Shown here piece after piece: positions 26,979-34,992 of a stretch of 64,000 nt of DNA. The notes under the pieces were generated by a model. The model saw only the letters and a list, made by a program, of their open reading frames with translations, was not told the origin of the DNA and did not search any database. Origin of the DNA: UBA6168 sp039819485 (GTDB lineage: Bacteria; Bacteroidota; Bacteroidia; Chitinophagales; Saprospiraceae). Where the stretch lies: NCBI GenBank assembly GCA_039819485.1, contig JBCBRY010000014.1:1-64000 (forward strand), given 5' to 3'. A program made the translations under genes and the position numbers. Positions within the stretch are counted from its first letter, which is position 1, and each line of letters opens with the position of its first letter.

Positions 26979-27500
26979 ATGACTTTTCAGGAAATCACAG
27001 AATTGATCAAAGCCCTCAGTAAATCGAGATTGGCTGAGTTCAAAATGAAAGATGGGGACTTTGAACTGTCCGTCAGGACCGATCGCTACAAGGACACCAA
27101 AACAACAAAGGTGGTACAAGCCCCCGTGACCGTTGCCGCACCTCCGGTGACCACAGCACCGGCACCAGCACCCGCTGCCCCGGCACCAGCTGCACCAGAA
27201 CCGGCACCCGCCGCGGCCAAAGCCCAAAAGGAAGCTCCAAAGGAAGAAGATACTACTCAATACCTGGAAGTCAAATCCCCCATGGTCGGTACTTTTTACC
27301 GGTCCTCTTCCCCAGATAAGCCACCCTACGTAGAAGTGGGTCAATCCATCAGCAAAGGCGACACCGTGTGCATCATCGAAGCCATGAAACTGTTCAACGA
27401 TATTGAGTCGGAAGTCAGTGGCAAAGTGGTCAAAGTCATGGTTGAAAACGCCAAACCGGTCGAATACGACCAAGTCCTTTTCCTTGTAGAACCGGAATAA
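26979..27500 (+). CDS. accB: acetyl-CoA carboxylase biotin carboxyl carrier protein
   Basis: The product is 173 residues. BCCP carries the biotin that shuttles CO2 from biotin carboxylase to the carboxyltransferase in malonyl-CoA synthesis. The N-terminal helix segment (TFQEITELIKALSKS) is followed by a long Ala/Pro swinging linker (~45-85) and the biotinyl domain (~95-173) with the biotinylation motif IIEAMKLFNDI, where the Lys of EAMK is biotinylated. accC follows 66 bases later on the same strand with a hairpin repeat in the gap. Confidence 0.95.
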   Translation: MTFQEITELIKALSKSRLAEFKMKDGDFELSVRTDRYKDTKTTKVVQAPVTVAAPPVTTAPAPAPAAPAPAAPEPAPAAAKAQKEAPKEEDTTQYLEVKSPMVGTFYRSSSPDKPPYVEVGQSISKGDTVCIIEAMKLFNDIESEVSGKVVKVMVENAKPVEYDQVLFLVEPE

Positions 27501-27502
27501 TG

Positions 27503-27562
27503 AATGGATAATCGACAATGGATAATAATTGTCCGTTATCCATTGTCCATTTACCATTAACC
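27503..27562. repeat. inverted AATGGATAA-unit hairpin between accB and accC
   Basis: The left arm AATGGATAATCGACAATGG (27503-27521, continuing to 27526) pairs with the inverse at 27535-27556 (TTATCCATTGTCCATTTACC). The loop is about 8 bases. It starts 2 bases after the accB stop and ends 4 bases before the accC ATG. Confidence 0.8.
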
Positions 27563-27566
27563 AATT

Positions 27567-28913
27567 ATGTTCGAAAAAATACTCATTGCCAACCGTGGTG
27601 AAATAGCCCTTCGCATTATCCGCACCTGTCGGGAAATGGGCATCAAGACCGTTGCGGTCTTTTCCACTGCAGATGCCGATAGCTTACACGTACGTTTCGC
27701 CGACGAAGCTGTTTGTATCGGCCCTCCGTCATCAACCGATTCTTATCTCAACATTCCCCGCATCATGGCGGCCACTGAAATCACCAATGCGGATGCCATT
27801 CATCCCGGTTATGGTTTTTTGGCGGAGAATGCTGATTTCGCTGAAATCTGCACGGAGTACGGCATCAAGTTTATCGGCCCTTCACCAGAGCAGATCAAGA
27901 AAATGGGTGATAAAATCACCGCAAAAGCCACCATGATCGAAGCCGGTGTCCCCGTTGTCCCTGGTACGGACGGGTTGATTCACGACCTGGCAGAAGCGAA
28001 AGGCCTTGCCAGTGAAATAGGTTACCCCGTCATCTTGAAAGCGACCGCGGGAGGAGGAGGCAAAGGAATGCGTATCGTCTGGAAAGAAGAAGAATTTGAA
28101 GACCAGTGGAACATGGCCCGGACAGAGGCCAAAGCAGCCTTCTCCAATGACGGTATTTACATGGAAAAATTCGTGGAGGAACCTCGCCACATCGAATTCC
28201 AGATCGTTGGTGACCAATTCGGTACCGTCTGTCATTTGTCGGAAAGAGAGTGCTCTATCCAACGGCGCCACCAAAAACTGGTAGAGGAAAGCCCCTCCCC
28301 GTTCATGACAGATGAACTGCGCAAAAGGATGGGCGATGCGGCTATTCTCGCCGGGAAGTGCATCAATTATGAAGGAGTAGGAACAGTGGAATTTTTGGTG
28401 GACAAGCACCGCAATTTTTATTTCATGGAAATGAATACCCGTATCCAGGTAGAGCACCCGGTCACCGAGGAAGTCATTGACCATGACCTTATCAAGGAAC
28501 AAATCAAAGTGGCCGCTGGCATCCCTATTTCAGGCGAAAACTACGAACCGATGGTGCACGCCATTGAGTGCCGCATCAATGCGGAAGATGTCTTTAAAGA
28601 TTTCCGGCCTTCTCCGGGCAAGATCACTTCTTTGCATACAGCCAAGGGCCACGGCGTCCGGGTGGACACACATGTCTATGCGGGCTACCAGATCTCGCCT
28701 TACTATGATTCCATGATTGCCAAGCTGATCTGCCGGGCCCGTACCCGCGAGGAATGCATCACTAAAATGGAAAGGGCATTGGATGAGTTTATCATCGAAG
28801 GTGTCAAAACAACCATTCCTTTTCACCAAAAGCTGATGAAAGATGAAAGGTTTCGCTCAGGGGATTTCCACACCGGATTCCTGAATGAATTTGACATGGG
28901 AGAAGAAAAATAA
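27567..28913 (+). CDS. accC: acetyl-CoA carboxylase biotin carboxylase subunit
   Basis: The product is 448 residues, normal for AccC. It carboxylates biotin on BCCP using ATP and bicarbonate. It shows the ATP-grasp layout: N-terminal domain MFEKILIANRGEIALRIIRT, the glycine-rich ATP loop KATAGGGGKGMRIV (~153-166), the catalytic motif FYFMEMNTRIQVEHPVTEEV (~283-302), and the C-terminal domain with HAIECRINAEDV. The subunit is separate from accB, as in most bacteria; accA and accD are not in the window. Confidence 0.97.
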   Translation: MFEKILIANRGEIALRIIRTCREMGIKTVAVFSTADADSLHVRFADEAVCIGPPSSTDSYLNIPRIMAATEITNADAIHPGYGFLAENADFAEICTEYGIKFIGPSPEQIKKMGDKITAKATMIEAGVPVVPGTDGLIHDLAEAKGLASEIGYPVILKATAGGGGKGMRIVWKEEEFEDQWNMARTEAKAAFSNDGIYMEKFVEEPRHIEFQIVGDQFGTVCHLSERECSIQRRHQKLVEESPSPFMTDELRKRMGDAAILAGKCINYEGVGTVEFLVDKHRNFYFMEMNTRIQVEHPVTEEVIDHDLIKEQIKVAAGIPISGENYEPMVHAIECRINAEDVFKDFRPSPGKITSLHTAKGHGVRVDTHVYAGYQISPYYDSMIAKLICRARTREECITKMERALDEFIIEGVKTTIPFHQKLMKDERFRSGDFHTGFLNEFDMGEEK

Positions 28914-28941
28914 AAATCTATATATTAGAAATTGGACATTC

Positions 28942-28982
28942 AATGGAGGCCGTTATTTGAGATAACCGCCTCCATTTTTTTA
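28942..28982 (+). terminator. rho-independent terminator after accC
   Basis: Fifteen-base arms (AATGGAGGCCGTTAT and ATAACCGCCTCCATT, one mismatch) with a 5-base loop are followed by a T run. It ends the fabH-efp-accB-accC run. Confidence 0.9.
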
Positions 28983-29100
28983 TCATTCTGGTCAGTGACC
29001 AAAGTACTGCCCCGATTTTTTTCCAGTGTGTCCTCTGTGTAGCAGTGTCTCTGTGTTTAATAATTTTCGCATGTTTAGATTAGCTTTTATGGATAGTTGT

Positions 29101-29565
29101 TCACAATACATTCAGCGCCGTAGAATGCTTAATCTCCGTCATTACGAAAGAACTCTGCACCTTACCGATATTATCCAGCCCGGCCAATTTTTTTGAAACA
29201 AAATGCTGGTACGCTTCCATGTCCTTCACAATGACTTTTAGCAAATAATCAAACAGGCCGGCCACGTGGTAGCACTCCATCACTTCCGGCAGGGAAATGA
29301 CCGATTCCACAAATTTTTCCAAGAACACCGTATTGTGTTCCTTGAGTGAGACATTGACGAAAGCCAGCAAGGTCAGTCCCAGTTTTTCCCGGTTCAGCAG
29401 GGCGATGTATTTATCCACATAGCCGTTTTTCTCCAACCGCTTGATGCGTTCATAGACAGGCGTAGTGGTCATGCCGATCTGCGCGGCAATTTCTTTAGTC
29501 GTCAATTTGGAATTATGCTGCAGCAGATCAAGAATACGAAGATCGGTGGCATCGAGCTGGTTCAT
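29101..29565 (-). CDS. Lrp/AsnC-family transcriptional regulator
   Basis: The product is 154 residues from the ATG at 29565 (MNQLDATDLRILDLL); the longer frame from 29592 is less like the family. It has an N-terminal helix-turn-helix (LTTKEIAAQIGMTTTPVYERIKRL) and a C-terminal RAM effector domain (VMECYHVAGLFDYLLKVIV). Lrp/AsnC proteins bind amino acids and control their metabolism. It diverges from the PLP sulfur-amino-acid enzyme at 29791, the arrangement of a local regulator with its target, so that gene is the probable target. Confidence 0.93.
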   Translation of the reverse strand: MNQLDATDLRILDLLQHNSKLTTKEIAAQIGMTTTPVYERIKRLEKNGYVDKYIALLNREKLGLTLLAFVNVSLKEHNTVFLEKFVESVISLPEVMECYHVAGLFDYLLKVIVKDMEAYQHFVSKKLAGLDNIGKVQSSFVMTEIKHSTALNVL

Positions 29566-29657
29566 AACATTGAAATCAATATGGATAGACATGACAGATT
29601 TTAGAAACCTCTCCTATCTAATTCTCCAAAGGGAATTCGTTGCAGAAAATTTTCCTG

Positions 29658-29665
29658 CAAAGCTA
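29658..29665 (-). promoter_or_regulatory. TAnnTTTG -7 box for the Lrp gene
   Basis: The minus strand reads TAGCTTTG, an exact match to the -7 consensus, 93 bases before the Lrp ATG. Confidence 0.5.
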
Positions 29666-29750
29666 AGTTTCACGAATCAATAAAAGAGAATAATTCTTAA
29701 ATAATGATTGTCAATGGATTTATTTCCTGCCTATGACGACAGTCATAGGA

Positions 29751-29776
29751 TTGCATCCCAAAGAAGGGTAATTTTG
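29751..29776 (+). promoter_or_regulatory. TTG / TAnnTTTG promoter of the PLP lyase gene
   Basis: TAATTTTG (29769-29776) matches the -7 element and a TTG lies at 29751-29753, a plausible -33 element. The start codon follows only 14 bases after the box, so the leader is very short. Confidence 0.55.
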
Positions 29777-29790
29777 TAAAAAATCAGAGA

Positions 29791-31086
29791 ATGATGAAAA
29801 AGCATAAATTCCATCCCGAAAGTTTGATGATGTCCTATGGTTACCACCCCGAATGGTCGGAAGGCTCTATCAAATGCCCCATTTTTCAGACCTCCACTTT
29901 TGAATTCAGGACGGCCGAACAAGGCAAAGCTTATTTCGAGTTAGCCTATGGGCTGAGAAAGCCCGATATATCAGAAAAACAGGGCATGATCTACAGCCGC
30001 ATCAACAACCCGGACCTGGAAATCCTGGAAGACCGCCTGACCATCTGGGACAATGCCGAGGCCTGCTCCGTTTTTGAAAGTGGCATGTCGGCTATTTCAA
30101 CGACGTTTTTTGAGTTTTTGAAACCAGGCGATTTGCTGTTGTACTCGAAGCCCTTGTACGGCGGTACCATTCATTTTATCGAGCAAATCCTCCCCGAATG
30201 GGGTGTGGATATTTTGGGGTTCAGAGCAGGCATGAGGGAAGAGGAAATGGTTGAGCTGGTCAGGCAATCCGGCAAGGAAAACCAACTGGCCATGATGTAT
30301 GTCGAAACGCCCGCTAATCCAACAAACGATTTATTTGATCTTACAGCCTGTTCGAATGTGGCCAAGTATTTTTCGAAAAAAGAAAAGCAGGTAGTACTGG
30401 CCGTGGACAACACTTACATGGGGCCGCTCTGGCAGCACCCTTTGAAATTCGGTGCAGATCTCGTTATTTATTCAGCAACAAAATATATCGGCGGACACAG
30501 TGACGTCATCGCAGGAGCGGTACTTGGTTCGTCCAAACATATTGGGCGCCTGAAAGTATTACGTACTTTTTTGGGCAGTATGAGCAGCCCGTTTACCAGT
30601 TGGTTACTGTTGCGGAGTTTGGAGACATTAAAAATACGAATGGAACAACAGGCACAAAATGCGAAAGAAGTCGCGGCCTTTTTGAACGATCATCCACTGG
30701 TCAACAAAGTGTATTACCTCGGCCTGCTTGCCCCTTCCGATGAAATTAATTTTGCGGTTTACAAAAAACAGTTTTCCTCCCCCGGCGCCATGATTTCTTT
30801 TGAAATTAAAGGTGGTGAAAAAGAAGCTTTTACATTTTTAAACAATTTAGCACTTATCAAGCTGGCCGTCAGTCTCGGCAGCACCGAATCGCTGGCACAG
30901 CACCCGGCCACGATGACGCACGCTGGCATGGAAGCAACGGAAAAAGAAAAATATGGCATCACGCCATCATTGGTTCGGTTGTCTATTGGCGTGGAAAATG
31001 TGTCGGATTTAATTTATGATATTGAGAAGGCATTGAAAGCAGTGACTTCTGAAAACAACAGAAAACAATTTAAAAAGGCTGCGTAA
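29791..31086 (+). CDS. Cys/Met-metabolism PLP enzyme (cystathionine gamma-synthase / methionine gamma-lyase family)
   Basis: The product is 431 residues. It belongs to the trans-sulfuration enzymes that make or break C-S bonds of cystathionine, homocysteine or methionine using PLP. Visible signatures: MIYSRINNPDLEILEDRL near the N-terminus, the PLP-phosphate loop FESGMSAIS, the PLP-nitrogen Asp in LAVDNTYMGP and the Schiff-base Lys in YSATKYIGGHSD. The C-terminus has SLGSTESLAQHPATMTH, found across the family. The divergent Lrp gene favours a catabolic lyase such as methionine gamma-lyase, but the sequence alone does not decide between synthase and lyase. Confidence 0.9.
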   Translation: MMKKHKFHPESLMMSYGYHPEWSEGSIKCPIFQTSTFEFRTAEQGKAYFELAYGLRKPDISEKQGMIYSRINNPDLEILEDRLTIWDNAEACSVFESGMSAISTTFFEFLKPGDLLLYSKPLYGGTIHFIEQILPEWGVDILGFRAGMREEEMVELVRQSGKENQLAMMYVETPANPTNDLFDLTACSNVAKYFSKKEKQVVLAVDNTYMGPLWQHPLKFGADLVIYSATKYIGGHSDVIAGAVLGSSKHIGRLKVLRTFLGSMSSPFTSWLLLRSLETLKIRMEQQAQNAKEVAAFLNDHPLVNKVYYLGLLAPSDEINFAVYKKQFSSPGAMISFEIKGGEKEAFTFLNNLALIKLAVSLGSTESLAQHPATMTHAGMEATEKEKYGITPSLVRLSIGVENVSDLIYDIEKALKAVTSENNRKQFKKAA

Positions 31087-31103
31087 TATCAGCTTTGCTG
31101 CAA

Positions 31104-31151
31104 TTTTGTTCCTTTTGTGGCAAGCTTATTTAAACCACAAAAGGAACAAAA
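31104..31151. terminator. bidirectional terminator between convergent genes
   Basis: Perfect 17-base arms (TTTTGTTCCTTTTGTGG and its complement) with a 14-base loop, flanked by A/T runs on both sides, lie between the PLP enzyme and the leftward DUF2851 gene, whose stop begins at 31156. Confidence 0.9.
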
Positions 31152-31155
31152 AAAT

Positions 31156-32424
31156 TTATTTTAAAATCGCTCCCCCGATACTGCACTCTAAACATTTCCG
31201 CTGATCGCAATATTCATTTTTTAATTGCAGCAACGCCTGTGTTTGATACGCTGAATCGGCCCGTAATCCCAGTGTTTCCCAGCCTTTGATGATTTTATTG
31301 CGTTCTGGTTTTATTTCTTCCAACAGTCGGAGAGCCTTGTCTTTATAACCTTCTTCCTTTATTTCATTTCCATATAAAAATAAAAAGGGAACGATGGTAT
31401 TTATCGTCAATAAACGGATTGCTTCTTTACCGAAAGATTTATTTCTTTTTTCCGACTCTTTTTCAAATGTGTAGTGCGTCAGCCAGTAACCGTCGAGTTT
31501 AATGGCAAACAACGCGTCAATTTCTTTAACCGCATTTACTTCCAGTATTTTTGAAAATAAGTGCACCGATCGGTGAATCAATTTTGCAAATTGGGCCAAA
31601 CGCACGGTCGGGAAATTAGCGGGATGAAGGCGCAAAAAATTCCACATTACCGGGTCAATGGAATCCAGCTTGAATTTTTGTTTTAGAAATAAATATTCTC
31701 TTTTCAGTTCATCGGGATAGTGGTCGGTAAAGTCTTTTCCAAGCATACCCGCCTGTCCAAATATCAGTGCCTCGATTTGAAACAGATTATTTCGGTACTT
31801 CGCCAAAATTTTTTGCGGTAGCGAACGAGCCATCAATTCGAACGGATCGGCATTTATTTTCAGGCCAAAATTGCGGGCAGTGAATTGATAGAAGGTTTCT
31901 TCCCAATCCATTTTATTTTTTAACAGAGCCGCCCTGACATGCTCCGTCTTTCGTTCCAGCCGTTCCACCAGCAATCGATCAAGCCAGAGGTTTTTTGTCA
32001 TCTCTGAAACGGAAAAAAACTGGTGCTGGCAGGGTATCCAATATTCGTTGTGCAATATTTTCTGGTAGGTACCCAACAGTTTTGCCGGCACTCGTTTGTT
32101 CATTTCCAGGCAAGGAATGCGACTGCCATCTTTTCGTAGAACATGATGGTCCTCCTCCATTACTACATGGAGGATTACGTTGTGATAGGCTTCATCACTT
32201 TGGTGGTTATGGGCAAGCCAATCGGAAGATTTCAGGTGCATTTCCACATTGCCCGCCCATAGAGTGCCATTGATACGGACACGGGCATTGGAAAAATCAG
32301 GGCCGGCATGTGCATTGTGTTCGCCGGGATGGACAATTTCGATTTTTTCACCACTTGTGGAAATAAGGTCAGAGTGGTCAAAGCGACGGAACCTCCACAA
32401 GAAGTGGAGAAATTTTTCTTTCAT
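31156..32424 (-). CDS. DUF2851 family protein
   Basis: The product is about 422 residues from the ATG at 32424 (MKEKFLHFLWRFRRFD). The N-terminal region carries the conserved block EIVHPGEHNAHAGPDFSNAR and GNVEMHLKSSDW that marks DUF2851, found almost only in Bacteroidota. The combination of conserved H, D, E and K (PDFSNAR ... VEMHLKS) resembles a PD-(D/E)xK nuclease core, but this is my inference. The C-terminus has a Cys cluster (CDQRKCLEC) that could bind metal or an Fe-S cluster. Function is not established. Confidence 0.85.
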   Translation of the reverse strand: MKEKFLHFLWRFRRFDHSDLISTSGEKIEIVHPGEHNAHAGPDFSNARVRINGTLWAGNVEMHLKSSDWLAHNHQSDEAYHNVILHVVMEEDHHVLRKDGSRIPCLEMNKRVPAKLLGTYQKILHNEYWIPCQHQFFSVSEMTKNLWLDRLLVERLERKTEHVRAALLKNKMDWEETFYQFTARNFGLKINADPFELMARSLPQKILAKYRNNLFQIEALIFGQAGMLGKDFTDHYPDELKREYLFLKQKFKLDSIDPVMWNFLRLHPANFPTVRLAQFAKLIHRSVHLFSKILEVNAVKEIDALFAIKLDGYWLTHYTFEKESEKRNKSFGKEAIRLLTINTIVPFLFLYGNEIKEEGYKDKALRLLEEIKPERNKIIKGWETLGLRADSAYQTQALLQLKNEYCDQRKCLECSIGGAILK

Positions 32425-32454
32425 ACTGGGGGCGTTTTTGAATGCTAAAGTGAT

Positions 32455-32462
32455 CAAATGTA
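32455..32462 (-). promoter_or_regulatory. TAnnTTTG -7 box for the DUF2851 gene
   Basis: The minus strand reads TACATTTG, an exact consensus match, 31 bases before the ATG at 32424. Confidence 0.55.
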
Positions 32463-32646
32463 CTCAAAAACAACTACCCTTACAAATTGAAAATATGAGG
32501 GTCGCCGCCTGAAATGCCCCCTTAAATTGATAGATTGGCACTAACCAGAGAGAAAAAGACTTTCTTTTGCCCGAAAGGTAATTTTCATTGTTTTTTCACC
32601 CAAGCTATTGTGGAAAATTGTACCTTGTAAATTCTTACATACGAGC

Positions 32647-32664
32647 GTGTTATAATGATAACAC
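32647..32664. promoter_or_regulatory. perfect dyad, candidate operator upstream of the trypsin-like peptidase
   Basis: GTGTTAT and ATAACAC are perfect 7-base arms around a 4-base spacer. It lies 128 bases upstream of the peptidase start in a 367-base gap that otherwise holds no gene. The geometry fits a dimeric repressor or activator site; no regulator can be named. Confidence 0.35.
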
Positions 32665-32791
32665 CAATTGATTACATAGAATAGAAAAAAACCAAAACAT
32701 TCCCATCTTGGAATGACCTGCTTCGCCTGAGAGAAGCGAACCAAAGACTACGTACCAAAAAATCATTATTTAACCTTTAAACCTAATAACT

Positions 32792-33733
32792 ATGTTTTCA
32801 TTAGATCTTAAGGGAGATTATAAATCCATCTCCCAAATCCAAACCAAAGAAGAAGAATCTTTACTGGCCAAAAACAACGTCGTCGCCGTTGGAATCTCCC
32901 ATAAGGAAGAGCACGGGGAAGATACCGGTGAGCCTTGTCTGACCTGCTTTGTGCAAGCCAAGTTAGAGCCCGGACTTCTGTCAAAGGATGATATGATCCC
33001 CAAACGGATCGGCAAATGCAAGACAGATGTCGTAGAAGTAGGGCAAATCTTTGCGCAGAGCGATGTCACGCTCAGAAAGCGTATCCGGCCGGCCATGGGA
33101 GGCTACAGTGTAGGCCATACGAAAATCACTGCCGGCACCCTTGGAACCTGTGTCATTGACAGTACCCCGGTCACAGGTGAATACAGGCGGGTATACATTC
33201 TGAGCAACAACCACGTCCTCGCCAATTCAAATGCTGCCGTGGTAGGAGACCCTATTCTGCAACCCGGACCATTTGACGGTGGCACACTCCCCAATGACCT
33301 GATTGCCCGTCTTTCCCGCTGGGTTCCAATCAACTTTTTGCCTTCCAGGAGGGTCAACTACGTTGACGCAGCCATCGCCGAAGGCGACCTGGACGATCTG
33401 AACCGTGAAATTTACTGGAAAGGTTATGTGAAGGACATGGTTCCTCCTGCAGTCGGTATGAAAGTTACCAAAACTGGTAGGACTACCGGTCATACGACCG
33501 GAATCATCAGGGCCATCAATGCCACAGTAGATGTCAATTATGGTGCTGCCGGTGTGGCCCGGTTCTCCCGACAAATCATAACTACAGATATGAGTGCTGG
33601 AGGTGATTCCGGAAGCTTGGTCATGGATATGAACAACACGGCCGTCGGATTATTATTCGCAGGTTCTTCCACCGTCACCATCTGTAATGATATCCGTTAC
33701 GTGATGGCGCTACTGAGAATCAAGTTTTTATAA
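32792..33733 (+). CDS. cytoplasmic trypsin-like serine peptidase
   Basis: The product is 313 residues without a signal peptide. The chymotrypsin-fold triad is complete: His141 (LSNNHVLA), Asp192 (NYVDAAIAE) and Ser273 (SAGGDSGSLV). The first ~90 residues form a separate domain (NVVAVGISHKEE ... CLTCFVQAKLE ... DDMIPKRIGKC) that precedes the protease domain and may be a regulatory or pro-domain. The protease resembles a NAL1-like family of unsecreted S1 peptidases. It stands 50 bases ahead of a small lipoprotein whose mature part resembles this N-terminal domain, and faces an ECF sigma/anti-sigma pair and a CHAT protease. Substrate unknown; a role in a proteolytic signalling cascade is inference. 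Confidence 0.82.
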   Translation: MFSLDLKGDYKSISQIQTKEEESLLAKNNVVAVGISHKEEHGEDTGEPCLTCFVQAKLEPGLLSKDDMIPKRIGKCKTDVVEVGQIFAQSDVTLRKRIRPAMGGYSVGHTKITAGTLGTCVIDSTPVTGEYRRVYILSNNHVLANSNAAVVGDPILQPGPFDGGTLPNDLIARLSRWVPINFLPSRRVNYVDAAIAEGDLDDLNREIYWKGYVKDMVPPAVGMKVTKTGRTTGHTTGIIRAINATVDVNYGAAGVARFSRQIITTDMSAGGDSGSLVMDMNNTAVGLLFAGSSTVTICNDIRYVMALLRIKFL

Positions 33734-33744
33734 TTTCAATATAT

Positions 33745-33776
33745 TCCCTGGGAGGCCCTTTTGGGTTTTCCAGGGA
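33745..33776. other. stem-loop between peptidase and small lipoprotein
   Basis: Seven-base arms TCCCTGG and CCAGGGA enclose an 18-base loop, ending 13 bases before the lipoprotein ATG. A short T run follows (CATTTTT). It could partly terminate transcription or shield the downstream start. Confidence 0.45.
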
Positions 33777-33788
33777 TGCTCATTTTTA

Positions 33789-34100
33789 ATGAAAACAGCA
33801 ATTTTCAAAATATCTATTTGGGCAATAGGCTGTCTGGTCCTTTTTGGCTGCCATTCCGCCAATTATTCATCAGAAAACAACAATAATACAAACATGGAAC
33901 AAATCATCGATGAGGTAGCCGCCAAATGGTTGGATATCGAAGGAGTAGAAAGCGTGGGACAAAGCAAAAACAAAGAAGGAGAAGACTGTATCCTGGTACT
34001 TATTTCCGTTCCGGCTACGGCATTAAAAGAACGTATTCCAGCTACTTACAAAGGCATTCCAGTAGAATTGTCAGGAACAGACTCCATAATAACCCACTAA
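33789..34100 (+). CDS. small lipoprotein resembling the N-terminal domain of the adjacent peptidase
   Basis: The product is 103 residues. The signal peptide ends in the lipobox LFGC (Cys at ~21) and is followed by an Asn-rich linker. The remaining ~65 residues (DIEGVESVGQSKNKEGEDC ... LVLISVPATALKERIPATYK) follow the same strand order and key positions (VxxVG, C, VxV, IP) as residues 28-85 of the upstream peptidase. It may be a free-standing, envelope-anchored version of the peptidase's accessory domain. Whether it acts as inhibitor, pro-domain or ligand-binding unit is not shown. It is likely cotranscribed with the peptidase. Confidence 0.65.
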   Translation: MKTAIFKISIWAIGCLVLFGCHSANYSSENNNNTNMEQIIDEVAAKWLDIEGVESVGQSKNKEGEDCILVLISVPATALKERIPATYKGIPVELSGTDSIITH

Positions 34101-34137
34101 AGAAACTTTACTGGCAGGAAAGGTTTTATTAAAAAAA

Positions 34138-34947
34138 CTATTGCAGAAGGGACTTCGCCTTAGACTTCCAAGGTTCATGATCTTGGGCCGCTACGGATTC
34201 CCAGAGCTTAAACGCTTCTTCCACATCTTCTTTTTCATACGCAACGATTCCCAAATAAAAATCAGCTTCGGCTTTAAATGAAGGAATGGCCTTGCTGTTT
34301 TTGACCACTAAAGCATGACGCTCCGCATTTGCCAAATCATTCATGATGTCTAAATAAATTTTGCAAACAACCAGTCGCATTTCATAGTCTTCATCCACGG
34401 GTGCAAGGCCGGAAAAATAAGTTTCAAAAAAAGGTAGTGATGCGGCAAATTCTTCGTTGTCGTGGTGGATAAGTGCCTGTTCCAAAGCTTTGTCTTCTTC
34501 CTCGCCCAGTAACTGTAAGTTGCCTTCGTGGGTAATTTCTTTTCTCCAATTCACCTGGGAAAGGCCGGAAGGCTGGGCCGAGGGGTCGGTATCATGGGAC
34601 TCGGCGTTGGGCGTAGGCTTACTGGTAGAAAAAAAATTTTCAAAAACAAACCAGGAGACCAAAACGAGGAGCAAAGCAGCAACTGCAATGGCCCATCTTT
34701 TTCTTCTGTGTTTTAAAATGATGACCTTGTTTTTGTTTTTTTTATGGAGTTCACCAAAGTGGCGGAGCATTTCCATTTCCCCCTTTTGTTGCTCCAGGTC
34801 AGAAAGATCCTGCATCAGTTGTAGCGCCTGTTTATAAGCAGGATCAGTCTGTATTTTCTTTTCTATTTGCATGGCTGCATCTGTAGGAAGGTTACCTTGC
34901 ATATAGTTTTCTATTTGTTCGTAGTCTTGATCGTTCAGCTCCTTCAT
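34138..34947 (-). CDS. membrane anti-sigma-like protein with periplasmic TPR-like region
   Basis: The product is 269 residues. The N-terminal ~80 residues are an acidic, helical cytoplasmic domain (NDQDYEQIENYMQGNL ... IQTDPAYKQALQLM) as in the FecR-less anti-sigma proteins of Bacteroidota. A basic stretch (KHRRKR) precedes a single TM helix at about 84-104. The periplasmic part (~105-269) is helical and repeat-like (LIHHDNEEFAASLPFFETYF ... AEADFYLGIVAYEKEDVEEA), consistent with TPR helices. It lies 45 bases downstream of the ECF sigma gene on the same strand, so it most likely binds and restrains that sigma factor. No zinc-binding HxxxCxxC motif is present. Confidence 0.75.
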   Translation of the reverse strand: MKELNDQDYEQIENYMQGNLPTDAAMQIEKKIQTDPAYKQALQLMQDLSDLEQQKGEMEMLRHFGELHKKNKNKVIILKHRRKRWAIAVAALLLVLVSWFVFENFFSTSKPTPNAESHDTDPSAQPSGLSQVNWRKEITHEGNLQLLGEEEDKALEQALIHHDNEEFAASLPFFETYFSGLAPVDEDYEMRLVVCKIYLDIMNDLANAERHALVVKNSKAIPSFKAEADFYLGIVAYEKEDVEEAFKLWESVAAQDHEPWKSKAKSLLQ

Positions 34948-34992
34948 TACTAATAAAATTGGTGGTTTTTTGAGAGTAATTAATTTTAACTT

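Noticed and set aside
29020..29060. CTCTGTGT-type text after accC considered as another inverted array
   Set aside because: Only one arm is visible; no complementary arm is close enough to call it a hairpin element.
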